From Thiodiazotropha sp050291245 (GTDB taxonomy: Bacteria > Pseudomonadota > Gammaproteobacteria > Chromatiales > Chromatiaceae): 64,000 bases of DNA. Below, in pieces: positions 25,605 through 33,603 of the stretch (position 1 is its first letter; every line of letters begins with the position of its first letter). The position numbers and the translations under genes are program-made. The notes beneath the pieces are model-generated. The model had not been told where the DNA came from. It saw only the letters and a program-made list of their open reading frames with translations, and did no database searches. Location of the stretch: contig JBNKJP010000002.1 of assembly GCA_050291245.1 (NCBI GenBank), positions 1-64,000 on the forward strand, in the 5' to 3' direction.

Positions 25605-26612
25605 ATGACGAGTATACAAGGAAGCGCTGGTAACAGTAATACTATCATGCAGGGTGATAATACCTATAAGAGCCAGCAATTTCATACAGTTCAAGAGCTG
25701 AAAAATGGTACCCGTATTGAAAGGGAATTAGATGGATCCGAAACGAGGATTATCGCCAACAGTGAAGACAATGACATCAATATTCACAAGAACCCGGATG
25801 GTTCGGCTGATGTGACTGTTGATGGGGAGACAGTACATCTATCCAGGGAAGAGGCGAGAAACCTGGTTGTTGAAGGCGGCAGTGGCGACGATCATATCAG
25901 CGTAACCGGATATCAGCTTTGCGGGCCGGAGATGAATATCACACTCAATGGCGGTAGTGGAGATGATGTGATTCGGGGTGGTTCAGGGAGTGAAACCATT
26001 GATGGAGGTTCCGGTGATGACTGGATTGACGGCGGTGCTGGCAATGATCATATCCATGGTGGTTCAGGCAACGATACGCTGATAGGTGGCGATGGTAATG
26101 ATCATCTGTACGGGGGAGATGGAGACGATGGCATCTGGGGGGGTGCTGGTGATGATCGAATCTATGGCGAGAACGGAAATGATACCCTGGTTGGCAACAG
26201 TGGAAATGATCATATTGTAGGTGGTTATGGCGACGATAATATGTGGGGAAGCTCTGGCAATGACACGCTCAGTGGGGGTATGGGTAACGACAATGTCGTA
26301 GGCGGCAGTGGTGATGACAACCTCTATGGTGGCCGGGGTGATGATCGTCTTTGGGGAAACTCCGGTGATGACCTGTTGATCGGGGAGCATGGTGATGACT
26401 ATGTTGATGGCGGATCTGGAAATAACACCATTATTGACAGGGAAGATGATTTCATCATTATTGATGATGGCCGTGGAGAGGTTCTAAAGTCGTCAATGGA
26501 TGATCGTTCAGGCGCTAGCTTCAATCCCTTTGATCCATTGGGATTGCTTACGGGAGGCGGGCCTTCCCTTGGTGGGGGTGGTTTTCCGCTCAATCTGATT
26601 TCACCTAAGTAA
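25605..26612 (+). CDS. RTX-like repeat protein, head/tail family, paralog 2
   Basis: A 335-residue protein without a signal peptide. The head (about 1-105) shares GETVHLSREEARNL and GYQLCG with paralog 1. RTX nonapeptides (about 110-275) are more varied (GGSGDD, GGAGDD, GENGND). The tail carries DPLGLL, GGGP, LGGGG and FPLNLI. It lacks the head cysteines of paralog 1. CGGAG precedes the ATG and a strong terminator follows the stop. The repeats should fold on binding calcium outside the cell. The route out and the role are unknown. It sits next to fliK/flhB2, convergent with them. Confidence 0.82.
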   Translation: MTSIQGSAGNSNTIMQGDNTYKSQQFHTVQELKNGTRIERELDGSETRIIANSEDNDINIHKNPDGSADVTVDGETVHLSREEARNLVVEGGSGDDHISVTGYQLCGPEMNITLNGGSGDDVIRGGSGSETIDGGSGDDWIDGGAGNDHIHGGSGNDTLIGGDGNDHLYGGDGDDGIWGGAGDDRIYGENGNDTLVGNSGNDHIVGGYGDDNMWGSSGNDTLSGGMGNDNVVGGSGDDNLYGGRGDDRLWGNSGDDLLIGEHGDDYVDGGSGNNTIIDREDDFIIIDDGRGEVLKSSMDDRSGASFNPFDPLGLLTGGGPSLGGGGFPLNLISPK

Positions 26613-26620
26613 ATGTCTCA

Positions 26621-26648
26621 GTGGCTGGATTTTTTCCAGCCACGTTTT
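26621..26648 (+). terminator. Rho-independent terminator of the plus-strand RTX gene
   Basis: GTGGCTGGA and TCCAGCCAC form a 9-bp stem around a T-rich loop, followed by GTTTTCCC. It begins 9 bp after the RTX stop. Confidence 0.8.
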
Positions 26649-26692
26649 CCCGATTCTTTCCCATCTTCCAGCCCGTATCGGGAGGCCACTAC

Positions 26693-26986
26693 CTATTCGA
26701 TATCTTCATAGCCTGGCGGACGCTTGCCCGAGAGCAGATAGGCAAAGGCGATGACTTCCGCTACCGCCCGGTACAAGGCCTGGGGAATCTCCTCGCCCAG
26801 CGGGAGTTGTGCCAGCAGGGCTGCCAGTTCCGGGTCCTCGTGCAGTGGCACGTCATGTTCCTCGGCTAGCGCGAGAATGCGTTGCGCCAGTTCACCGCGC
26901 CCTTTCGCGGTAAGCCTGGGAGCATTTTCACCGTCGTAGTTGAGCGCGATCGCGACCTCGTCCGGTGGTTGGCTTTTTCGTTTCAT
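26693..26986 (-). CDS. FlhB-like C-terminal domain protein (FlhB2/YlqH type)
   Basis: A 97-residue stand-alone copy of the cytoplasmic domain of FlhB. It has the conserved VAIALNYD, APRLTAKGRGELAQRI, VPLHEDPELAALLA and LYRAVAEVIAFAY segments but lacks the NPTH autocleavage site. Such small proteins pair with fliK in many gammaproteobacteria and bacilli and are thought to influence substrate switching of the flagellar export gate. The start overlaps the fliK-like stop by 4 bp. Confidence 0.85.
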   Translation of the reverse strand: MKRKSQPPDEVAIALNYDGENAPRLTAKGRGELAQRILALAEEHDVPLHEDPELAALLAQLPLGEEIPQALYRAVAEVIAFAYLLSGKRPPGYEDIE

Positions 26987-28215
26987 GCCTTCTCGCTGAG
27001 TAGTGTGTGGTCACTGGGGAGTTCCTGTTCATTGGCCGCCGAGCCCTGATAGGCGGCAAGCTTGCTAACTTCGAGACCGGCGGCTTCCAGTCCCCTGCGC
27101 AGGGTGTCGAGATGATTCACCACACGCTGTGAGGTCTCGGGGTTTTCTGACCAGATCACCGTCGATACACGCTCGCCAACCAGATGCAGCTGCACCTTCA
27201 TCGGTCCCAGCGGGCTGAGGTTCATATGCAGGGTTAGACGCCAGCCAGATGCCAACTCCTTACGGCCGTGATGCGCATCGGGGGTGATCCGGAACTGAAA
27301 CAGATCGATGCCGTTTTCCTGCTGGACCGGCAGTTCGAACTGCCAGATCGGGCGTCCGCTGTCTTCCGTTGCGAGTGAATGCAACTGGTTGGTCTGGATG
27401 CGCGCCACCGCTCCATCCAGGTGTTTGAACAGGTCCAACAGTAATTTCACCGTCGGGTTGGGTTCCGCGGCAGTGGCCGGAGGCTGAGCAGGTACGGGAG
27501 TCGGGCTCTGCGGGACCGTCAGGGCATTTGTCTGGGGTATTGTTTGGGGCAATGTCTGGGGTGGTGTGCCCGGGGGTGGGGTACCTGTGCCGGGAGTGGA
27601 TTGTTGTCCTCCTGTCATGGGTGGGGAGGGATTGATGAAGCTGCGTACCAATCCGACGAGTCGCATCAGGTTGAGTTTTAAATCCTGTGAGTTCACCTTG
27701 CCTTGCAGCAGCAGGGACTCGGTTTGGTTGCCACTCATGGGCAGGGCACGGGACAGGACCGTCTTAAATTGCGGATCGTTCAGTTTTACCACCTGATTGA
27801 TTAACTGCTCCACGGCCTGCCGGACCGGGGTTGGCAGCGGCGTGCTAGTGCTATCGGGTTTCGCCAGGGTCTGGCTCAGGGCCTGGAACAATCGGGGCAG
27901 GGGTTGTTGGCGGGGCAGGGTGCTCTTCAGTGCCATTGCGGTCAGGGCCTTCTGACTGGGCAGGGTCAGGACTCTGAGTTCCGGAAGTTCGCCGGTCTTT
28001 TCAACCTGCAACAGCAGGGGCTGACCCGGTTTGACGCTGAGGGTGGTCTGCGCGGTCAGCCGGGTGACACCTATGCGTAACTGCATGGCGCCTTCGATGG
28101 TTTCACTCAATGCGGTACCGTGCAGGAGCTGTCCGGGTTGAAGATTCTGTAACAGGGCTCGGGTGGTGGTTGCCGAGGGCAGGGGTGGCAGGATTTTCGC
28201 GATTGGGATCTGCAT
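26983..28215 (-). CDS. FliK-like flagellar hook-length control protein
   Basis: A 410-residue protein with a Pro/Thr-rich middle (about 205-250, PGTGTPPPGTPPQTLPQT) and the C-terminal FliK domain (about 270-385), including WRLTLHMNLSPLGPMKVQLHL and the Flg_hook core. FliK measures hook length and triggers the export switch through FlhB. It is unusual here in lying apart from the fliE-J operon on the opposite strand, next to the flhB2 gene. It may be a second, divergent FliK, with the main fliK outside the window. Confidence 0.82.
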   Translation of the reverse strand: MQIPIAKILPPLPSATTTRALLQNLQPGQLLHGTALSETIEGAMQLRIGVTRLTAQTTLSVKPGQPLLLQVEKTGELPELRVLTLPSQKALTAMALKSTLPRQQPLPRLFQALSQTLAKPDSTSTPLPTPVRQAVEQLINQVVKLNDPQFKTVLSRALPMSGNQTESLLLQGKVNSQDLKLNLMRLVGLVRSFINPSPPMTGGQQSTPGTGTPPPGTPPQTLPQTIPQTNALTVPQSPTPVPAQPPATAAEPNPTVKLLLDLFKHLDGAVARIQTNQLHSLATEDSGRPIWQFELPVQQENGIDLFQFRITPDAHHGRKELASGWRLTLHMNLSPLGPMKVQLHLVGERVSTVIWSENPETSQRVVNHLDTLRRGLEAAGLEVSKLAAYQGSAANEQELPSDHTLLSEKA

Positions 28216-28415
28216 GGATTGATGGTTGCCGGTCGCTTCGGGTCAGGTTGGGGTTTCAGGGCGCTTTCTGAAGTATACGTGAATCTGTACGAGTCTGATG
28301 AAAGTGTTGCTATGAACAGGACCGATCGACTACCCGATCCGCCGGGTGTTTTCTCACGCAACCCACAAGGCTCTGTTTCAGGCTATAGTTTGGTTGAGTT
28401 TAGGAAGGGTTGTTT

Positions 28416-29201
28416 ATGACGTCACAGGAACAAAATACGCCGCAGGGATGGTATATCAGGCACGAGGGTTTAGTGACCGGTCCCCATGCCGAGGCCCGGA
28501 TACGTCAGCACCTGTTGGACGGAACCTGGGTGTTGTCGGATGAGATCAGTCTGGACAAGAAGAACTGGCAGGCTTTGCTGAGTGTACCCAAAGTGGTGCC
28601 GCTGCAGATGCGCGCCGAAGCGGGTGATGCCGGTGCGCGGATGCAAATCAATACCCGTGACAAGTTGACCGCCCAGGACCGGGAGGAGATCCGGCGCATC
28701 CCGGTGATACCCCTGGTGGTGATTACCCTGGTGTTGGTGACAGTGGTGTCTCTGGCGTTGTTCCTGAATCGTGGTGGCGAGTCGGATTCACCCCTGTGTG
28801 ATGCACCGCCGGGGCCGGGTGTGAACTGGCGAAACTGTATGCTGGTCGGATTGGATGCGGGATCGGCCAGCCTTGCGGGGGCGAATCTCAACAGTGCGGT
28901 GTTGCGAGACGCTGAGTTGAGCGCCACCGATCTGAGCGACGCCCGGCTCGACTACGCGGATCTGCGTGCCGCGAATCTCAGCTATGCCCGGCTGCATCGC
29001 GCCTCGCTGCTGGGCGCGAACCTCCAGAGTGCGGATCTCCGGGAGGCCGATCTGAGCAGTGCCGATCTGCGTTTCGCGGACTTCACCGGCAGTCGCGTGG
29101 AGGGGCTGCTGTTGAACGGTGCGCATCTGGACGAGGCGATCTGGATCGATGGCCGCAGCTGCACTACCGGATCAGTGGGTGCTTGCCGTTTCGGGGAATG
29201 A
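28416..29201 (+). CDS. GYF-like/pentapeptide-repeat membrane protein
   Basis: A 261-residue protein. The N-terminal 60 residues resemble the GYF_2 fold (GWYIRHEGLVTGPH... W). One transmembrane helix lies at about 99-121 (IPLVVITLVLVTVVSLALFL). About 100 residues of pentapeptide repeats of A(D/N)LxxA type then form a right-handed beta helix, which would lie outside the inner membrane. The ATG at 28416 has GGAAGG upstream. The stop lies 30 bp inside the convergent amrA gene. The role is unknown. Confidence 0.8.
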   Translation: MTSQEQNTPQGWYIRHEGLVTGPHAEARIRQHLLDGTWVLSDEISLDKKNWQALLSVPKVVPLQMRAEAGDAGARMQINTRDKLTAQDREEIRRIPVIPLVVITLVLVTVVSLALFLNRGGESDSPLCDAPPGPGVNWRNCMLVGLDAGSASLAGANLNSAVLRDAELSATDLSDARLDYADLRAANLSYARLHRASLLGANLQSADLREADLSSADLRFADFTGSRVEGLLLNGAHLDEAIWIDGRSCTTGSVGACRFGE

Positions 29202-29765
29202 TTCGGTTTCGTAACGATACACCTCGAGGTTGTCCGACCAGTAGTGGGGAGGCAACCCGGCCTTCTGTTTGAGGTGATTGAGAAAATCCCGGGTGTCGGG
29301 CAGGGATTCCCAGACCGAGGGGAGAAAGGTGCCACGGTGGCGACCGTCCTCCAGGATCAGGCCGTCAATCCCCGGTCTGATTTGACGCAGCAGGTCCTCC
29401 TCAGATTTGAATGACAGGGGTTCGGAGGGGGTGAGGATCGAGATGTGTATCTCCAGATGGTGCAGTTCCGGCTCCGTCAGGGGCGGGAAGCGGGGATCGC
29501 GAAACGCCGCGGAAAAGGCGTTTTCCGCGACATCCGTTACCAGTGGCTGGTAGGCATCCAGATGCCCGATGCAGCCGCGCAGCAGGTTGTCACGGTTCAG
29601 GGTTACGAAACAGGCACGCTCCACACGCAGTGCTTCCGGGTAGTCCCGGGGATCGGTCCTCAGCGGTGACTGATGTTGCAAGCCGTGCCGGATCGAGTGC
29701 CAGGCGACTTCCATGAGCTGGTTGCGAAGCGGTTGCGCGAGATGGGTCGTCGATGGAATGTTCAT
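29172..29765 (-). CDS. AmmeMemoRadiSam system protein A (AMMECR1 family)
   Basis: A 197-residue cytoplasmic protein with the AMMECR1 signature LRGCIGHLDAYQPL, followed by AAFRDPRFPPLTEPEL and the ISILTP segment. In bacteria it accompanies a Memo-like protein and a radical SAM enzyme. Those two lie together 20 kb away in this window (49125-51024). Here amrA stands alone. The molecular role of the system is not firmly settled. Confidence 0.9.
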   Translation of the reverse strand: MNIPSTTHLAQPLRNQLMEVAWHSIRHGLQHQSPLRTDPRDYPEALRVERACFVTLNRDNLLRGCIGHLDAYQPLVTDVAENAFSAAFRDPRFPPLTEPELHHLEIHISILTPSEPLSFKSEEDLLRQIRPGIDGLILEDGRHRGTFLPSVWESLPDTRDFLNHLKQKAGLPPHYWSDNLEVYRYETESFPETASTH

Positions 29766-29840
29766 GAGACGGGTCCTCTCGGGAATGCCTTCCTATGCCT
29801 AATCTTGGTGAATATTCTGCTTGGGTACAAGGGCGGATAG

Positions 29841-30120
29841 TAATTTTGAGTTTTTAGTTTTAAGTTTTTAGTTGTGGTGTTCGCTACGCTCACGGTTATT
29901 TATATCCTCTCACCCTGATCCTCTTCCGGTGGGAGAGGGGACGTGTTTTTAAAATACATCATGTGCGGTCAGTCAGATCATGCTAACAAGTTTTTGGTTT
30001 ACACCGACCTCCGATCCATGCATTCCCTCTCCCTCCGGGAGAGGGCCAGGGTGAGGGGAACAAAAACGTGAGCGCAGCGAACACCACAACTAAAAACTTA
30101 AAACTAAAAACTAAAAATTA
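29841..30120. repeat. MITE-like inverted-repeat element, copy B
   Basis: 280 bp with the same build as 9976-10276. Outer arms are AT-rich (AATTTTGAGTTTTTAG... / ...CTAAAAATTA), inner arms contain GTTCGCTACGCTCACG and its complement, then CTCACCCTGATCCTCTTCC and a matching GGGAGAGGGCCAGGGTGAGG. There is no coding capacity. The remaining bases up to rdgC show nothing else. Confidence 0.75.
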
Positions 30121-30237
30121 TTCTTCCCCCGCCGTGATGACGGTTACAGCATTCCAAACAAATCGGAAATCCACTGGCATAGTCGTGCCAGGTTCGCCAT
30201 AATCCGCCCTCGTTTATGTACCCGGGAATGATCAGAT

Positions 30238-31149
30238 ATGTGGTTCAAGAATCTCAGGATCTATCTGCTGCAGCAGCCGTTCAACCTCACCCAGGAGGCG
30301 TTGACGGAACGCCTGCAGGGCAAAGGGTTCCAACCCTGCGGCAGCCATGATGTGAGCAGTGTGGGCTGGGACAGTCCCGTAGGTCGCCAGGCCGAGATCC
30401 TGGTGCATGAGATCGGCGGCTGTCAGCTGATCTGCGCCCGCCAGGAGGACAAATTGCTGCCCTCTGCGGTGGTCAATGAACTGGTCGATGAGAAGCTTGC
30501 CCTGATCGAGCAGGAGGAGGGGCGTAAGGTGGGGCGCAAGGAGCGTACCGAACTGCGTGAGGACACCTATCAGCAGTTACTACCCCAGGCCTTCAGTCGC
30601 CACACCCGGCAGTATGCCATGATCGATAAGCAACAAGGCTGGATCCTGGTGGATGCCGCCAGCGCCAACAAGGCGGAGAGCCTGATCAGTCTGCTGCGCG
30701 AAACCCTGGGCAGTCTACCCGTCAAACCCTGGGAGAGCCACGTGTCCCCGGCCCATGTCATGACTGAGTGGTTGAAGAATCCGCTTCAACACCCGGGCTT
30801 CACGCTGCTGGATAGCTGCGAACTCAAGGACCGCTCGGACGAATCGAGCGTGCTGCGCTGCAAGGGGCAGGATCTTACCGCCGATGAGATGTTGGCGCAC
30901 CTTGAGGCGGGCAAGGATGTGGTCAAGCTATCAGTGGAGTGGGATGAGCACCTCTCCTGCCTGCTGGATGCGGATCTTTCGGTCAAGCGGTTGCGTTTTC
31001 TCGATCTGATTCAGGAACAGGCGGCGGATCATCAGGTGAGTGGTGAGATGGATGCCTTCGACAGTCAATTCAGTCTCATGACCTTGGAATTCCGCCGGTT
31101 TCTACCGAAGCTGTTTGAACTGTTCGGCGGTGTCGAGGGTTCATCCTGA
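30238..31149 (+). CDS. rdgC: Recombination-associated protein RdgC
   Basis: A 303-residue DNA-binding protein, the usual length, starting MWFKNLRIYLL as in E. coli and Pseudomonas RdgC. It forms a ring dimer around duplex DNA and restrains RecA. The N-terminal, central and C-terminal segments (FDSQFSLMTLEFRRFLPKL) are conserved. It is a single gene between two repeat-rich gaps. Confidence 0.93.
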   Translation: MWFKNLRIYLLQQPFNLTQEALTERLQGKGFQPCGSHDVSSVGWDSPVGRQAEILVHEIGGCQLICARQEDKLLPSAVVNELVDEKLALIEQEEGRKVGRKERTELREDTYQQLLPQAFSRHTRQYAMIDKQQGWILVDAASANKAESLISLLRETLGSLPVKPWESHVSPAHVMTEWLKNPLQHPGFTLLDSCELKDRSDESSVLRCKGQDLTADEMLAHLEAGKDVVKLSVEWDEHLSCLLDADLSVKRLRFLDLIQEQAADHQVSGEMDAFDSQFSLMTLEFRRFLPKLFELFGGVEGSS

Positions 31150-31172
31150 GACGAACAGTACTTATTTAAGGC

Positions 31173-31218
31173 AATGCACTGGATTTTCGACATTCCGGCA
31201 TTCACCGGGATGACGGTG
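31173..31218. repeat. Half copy of the palindromic repeat
   Basis: TTCGACATTCCGGCATTCACCGGGATGACGGTGG resembles the end of the repeat found in full at 23299, 53592 and 56401. Confidence 0.5.
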
Positions 31219-31313
31219 GTTATAGGCTTATGAAAGTGCCATTGCCTCATAGGGCGCCTTCATTGAGATTTGTTCAACAGGCTGTGAAATAACCTGGTCT
31301 ATATAGTGGTTTA

Positions 31314-31327
31314 TTGATTCAGGTCAA
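31314..31327 (+). promoter_or_regulatory. FNR/Anr-type box
   Basis: TTGATTCAGGTCAA matches the FNR consensus TTGAT-N4-ATCAA at nine of ten defined bases. If centred at -41.5 it would place a -10 at 31350-31355, where TACGCT is found, and a start near 31362. No ORF follows in this gap, but a strong terminator does. Confidence 0.45.
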
Positions 31328-31361
31328 TGCTAGTCCGGGGTCGAATCATTACGCTGTTCAC

Positions 31362-31455
31362 ACGCTCACGGTTGGTCGTTTCCGTGTAAAGCGCTAGTCT
31401 GGCGGGGGTGCCAGGGTCCAATTGCCTCCAGGATCGCACCCCCGCCTGTTTTTTT
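31362..31455 (+). ncRNA. Candidate FNR-controlled small RNA
   Basis: A predicted transcript of about 94 nt between the FNR-like box at 31314 and the intrinsic terminator at 31401-31455, in a gap between rdgC and the convergent epimerase gene. The start is only inferred from box spacing. It could instead be just the terminator of rdgC. Confidence 0.3.
31401..31455 (+). terminator. Strong intrinsic terminator
   Basis: GGCGGGGGTGC (31401-31411) pairs perfectly with GCACCCCCGCC (31436-31446), followed by TG and seven Ts. It reads out on the plus strand, 250 bp after rdgC. Confidence 0.8.
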
Positions 31456-31485
31456 CCTCTCCTTGCTTCGCTTCCACAACCACGC

Positions 31486-32496
31486 TCAGTTGTAATCGTA
31501 ATAGTCCAGAAACCACTCCGCGAAGCGTGCCACGCCGTCTTCCAGTCGGGTGTCGGGTTTGTATCCGGTATCGGCGATCAGGTCTTCCACATCGGCATAG
31601 GTAGCGATGACGTCGCCGTCTTGCAGGGGTAACAGGTTGAGTTCCGCCTTTTTGCCTAGGCTCTGTTCCAGCAGTTCGATGTAGCGCATCAGCTCGGTGG
31701 GTTGATGGTTGCCGATATTGTAGAGCCGGTAGGGGGCTGTGCTGGTGGCGGAATCAGGATGGTCGGAATCCCACTCCGGGTTGGGTTCGGGGATGCGATC
31801 CAGCACCCGGATCACCCCTTCCACGATGTCATCGATGTAGGTGAAGTCCCGGCGGTGCTTGCCATAGTTGAATACATCAATGGGTTCGCCGCGCATGATC
31901 TTATGGGCGAATTTAAGCATCGCCATGTCGGGGCGGCTCCAAGGGCCATAGACCGTGAAAAAACGCAGTCCGGTGGTGGGCAGGCGGTAGAGGTGGCTGT
32001 AGGTATGGGCCATCAGCTCGTTGGCCTTCTTGGTAGCCGCGTAGAGACTCACCGGATGGTCCACGTTGTCATGCACGGAGAAAGGCATGGAGGTGTTGGC
32101 GCCGTATACGGAACTGCTCGAGGCGTAGACCAGGTGTTCCACACCGTTATGCCGGCAACCTTCCAGGATGTGGCCGAATCCCATCAGGTTCGAATCCACA
32201 TAGGCGAGGGGATTTTCGATGGAGTAGCGCACCCCGGCCTGAGCGGCGAGATTGACCACTCGGTGGGGTTTGTATTCGGTGAATACATCAGCGATGCCCT
32301 GACGATCCTCCAGGGCCATGCGCAGGTCGGTGAAGTTCGGGTAGGCCAGGGTCCGCTCCAGCCGTGCCTTTTTCAAGCTCACATCGTAATAGTCGTTGAG
32401 ACAATCGATGCTGATGACTTCGTCTCCGCGATCCAGGAGCCGAAGCGCCAGCGCGGAGCCGATGAAGCCGGCTCCTCCCGTGATGAGTACTCGCAT
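31486..32496 (-). CDS. NAD-dependent UDP-glucuronate 4-epimerase family protein
   Basis: A 336-residue short-chain dehydrogenase/epimerase. It has the nucleotide-binding GGAGFIGS at residues 7-14, SSSSVYG, and the catalytic YxxxK (YAATK). Segments such as CLNDYYDVSLKKARLE and RFFTVYGPWSRPDMA are typical of UDP-glucuronate 4-epimerases, which make UDP-galacturonate for capsule or LPS. GGAAGGAAG precedes the ATG. It lies 60 bp after the tviC-like gene on the same strand, probably in one operon. Confidence 0.85.
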   Translation of the reverse strand: MRVLITGGAGFIGSALALRLLDRGDEVISIDCLNDYYDVSLKKARLERTLAYPNFTDLRMALEDRQGIADVFTEYKPHRVVNLAAQAGVRYSIENPLAYVDSNLMGFGHILEGCRHNGVEHLVYASSSSVYGANTSMPFSVHDNVDHPVSLYAATKKANELMAHTYSHLYRLPTTGLRFFTVYGPWSRPDMAMLKFAHKIMRGEPIDVFNYGKHRRDFTYIDDIVEGVIRVLDRIPEPNPEWDSDHPDSATSTAPYRLYNIGNHQPTELMRYIELLEQSLGKKAELNLLPLQDGDVIATYADVEDLIADTGYKPDTRLEDGVARFAEWFLDYYDYN

Positions 32497-32556
32497 GATC
32501 TTCCTTCCAGCAGATTGCGCCGGACCTTTCGGATCCGGGCAAATAATTCAGTGTTG

Positions 32557-33603
32557 TTAAACCTTCGCCTCGGAGGCTGTCAGGTCGTTGACATACCAGG
32601 ACATGGCCTCGGCCAGTCCCTGGTCGATGTTGTGACTCGGTTGATAGCCCAGCAGTCGCTGTGCCTTTTCGGTGTTTGCCAGAGAGTGCCGCACGTCTCC
32701 GGGGCGAAAATCCCGGTACACCGGGGCGATATCCGTCAGGTAGGGGAAATCCTGCGCCAGGATGTCGCGGATCTTGGTGAACAACTGGTTCAGGCTGGTC
32801 CGGTCACCCACCGCCACGTTATAGACCTGGTTGGTGGCATCCGGGTTTTCGCAGGTGGCGGCGAGCAGGTTGGCCTGTACCGCGTTGTCGATATAGCAGA
32901 AATCCCGGCTGGTCTCGCCGTCCCCGTTGATGAACACATCTTCCTTGTCGATCATCGAGGCGACCCATTTGGGTATGACCGCGGCATAGGCCCCATTGGG
33001 ATCCTGACGGCGTCCGAAGATGTTGAAATACCTCAGGCCGATGGTTCGGAAGTCGTAACAACGGGCAAACACCTGGGCATAGTGCTCGTTGACCAGTTTG
33101 GTGACCGCGTAGGGGGAGAGCGGGTTGCCGATCGCGTCCTCCACCTTGGGCAGGCCGGGATGGTCTCCGTAGGTGGAACTCGACGCGGCGTAGACGAAGC
33201 GCTTGACCTGGGCGTCCCGGGCCGCCACCAGCATGTTGAGGTAGCCACTGATGTTATTCTCGTTGGTGGTGATCGGGTCGGCCAGGGAGCGGGGCACCGA
33301 ACCCAGTGCCGCCTGATGCAGTACGTAATCCACCCCTTCACAGGCCTGGCGGCAGGTGTCGAGGTTACGGATGTCCCCCTCGATGAAGCGAAACCCCTGC
33401 CATTGCTCCGGGGTGACCACGGACTGGACCTTGTCAAAGTTGTAGGCGTGACCGGTGGAGAAATTGTCCAGACCGACAACCCGTTGATTCAGGGTCAGCA
33501 GGGTCTCCAGCAGATTAGAGCCGATGAAACCGGCGACCCCCGTGACCAGCCAGGTCGCGGGGTTGCTCGATAGGGTCTGTTTGAGGGTGTCGTAGGTCGT
33601 CAT
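32557..33603 (-). CDS. tviC: UDP-N-acetylglucosamine 4-epimerase, WbpP/TviC type
   Basis: A 348-residue extended short-chain dehydrogenase with TGVAGFIGSN, the family hallmark GLDNFSTGH, SSSTYGDHPGLPKVE, and YAVTK. It interconverts UDP-GlcNAc and UDP-GalNAc, or their uronic acids, in WbpP/TviC relatives. The start overlaps the tviB stop by 4 bp, so the two enzymes are made together. They would supply UDP-GalNAcA-type sugars for a surface polysaccharide. Confidence 0.87.
   Translation of the reverse strand: MTTYDTLKQTLSSNPATWLVTGVAGFIGSNLLETLLTLNQRVVGLDNFSTGHAYNFDKVQSVVTPEQWQGFRFIEGDIRNLDTCRQACEGVDYVLHQAALGSVPRSLADPITTNENNISGYLNMLVAARDAQVKRFVYAASSSTYGDHPGLPKVEDAIGNPLSPYAVTKLVNEHYAQVFARCYDFRTIGLRYFNIFGRRQDPNGAYAAVIPKWVASMIDKEDVFINGDGETSRDFCYIDNAVQANLLAATCENPDATNQVYNVAVGDRTSLNQLFTKIRDILAQDFPYLTDIAPVYRDFRPGDVRHSLANTEKAQRLLGYQPSHNIDQGLAEAMSWYVNDLTASEAKV

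Noticed and set aside
31702..33573. A 623-codon plus-strand ORF opposite the epimerase genes
   Set aside because: It spans two well-supported minus-strand genes with conserved motifs. It is an antisense shadow caused by GC-rich codon use.
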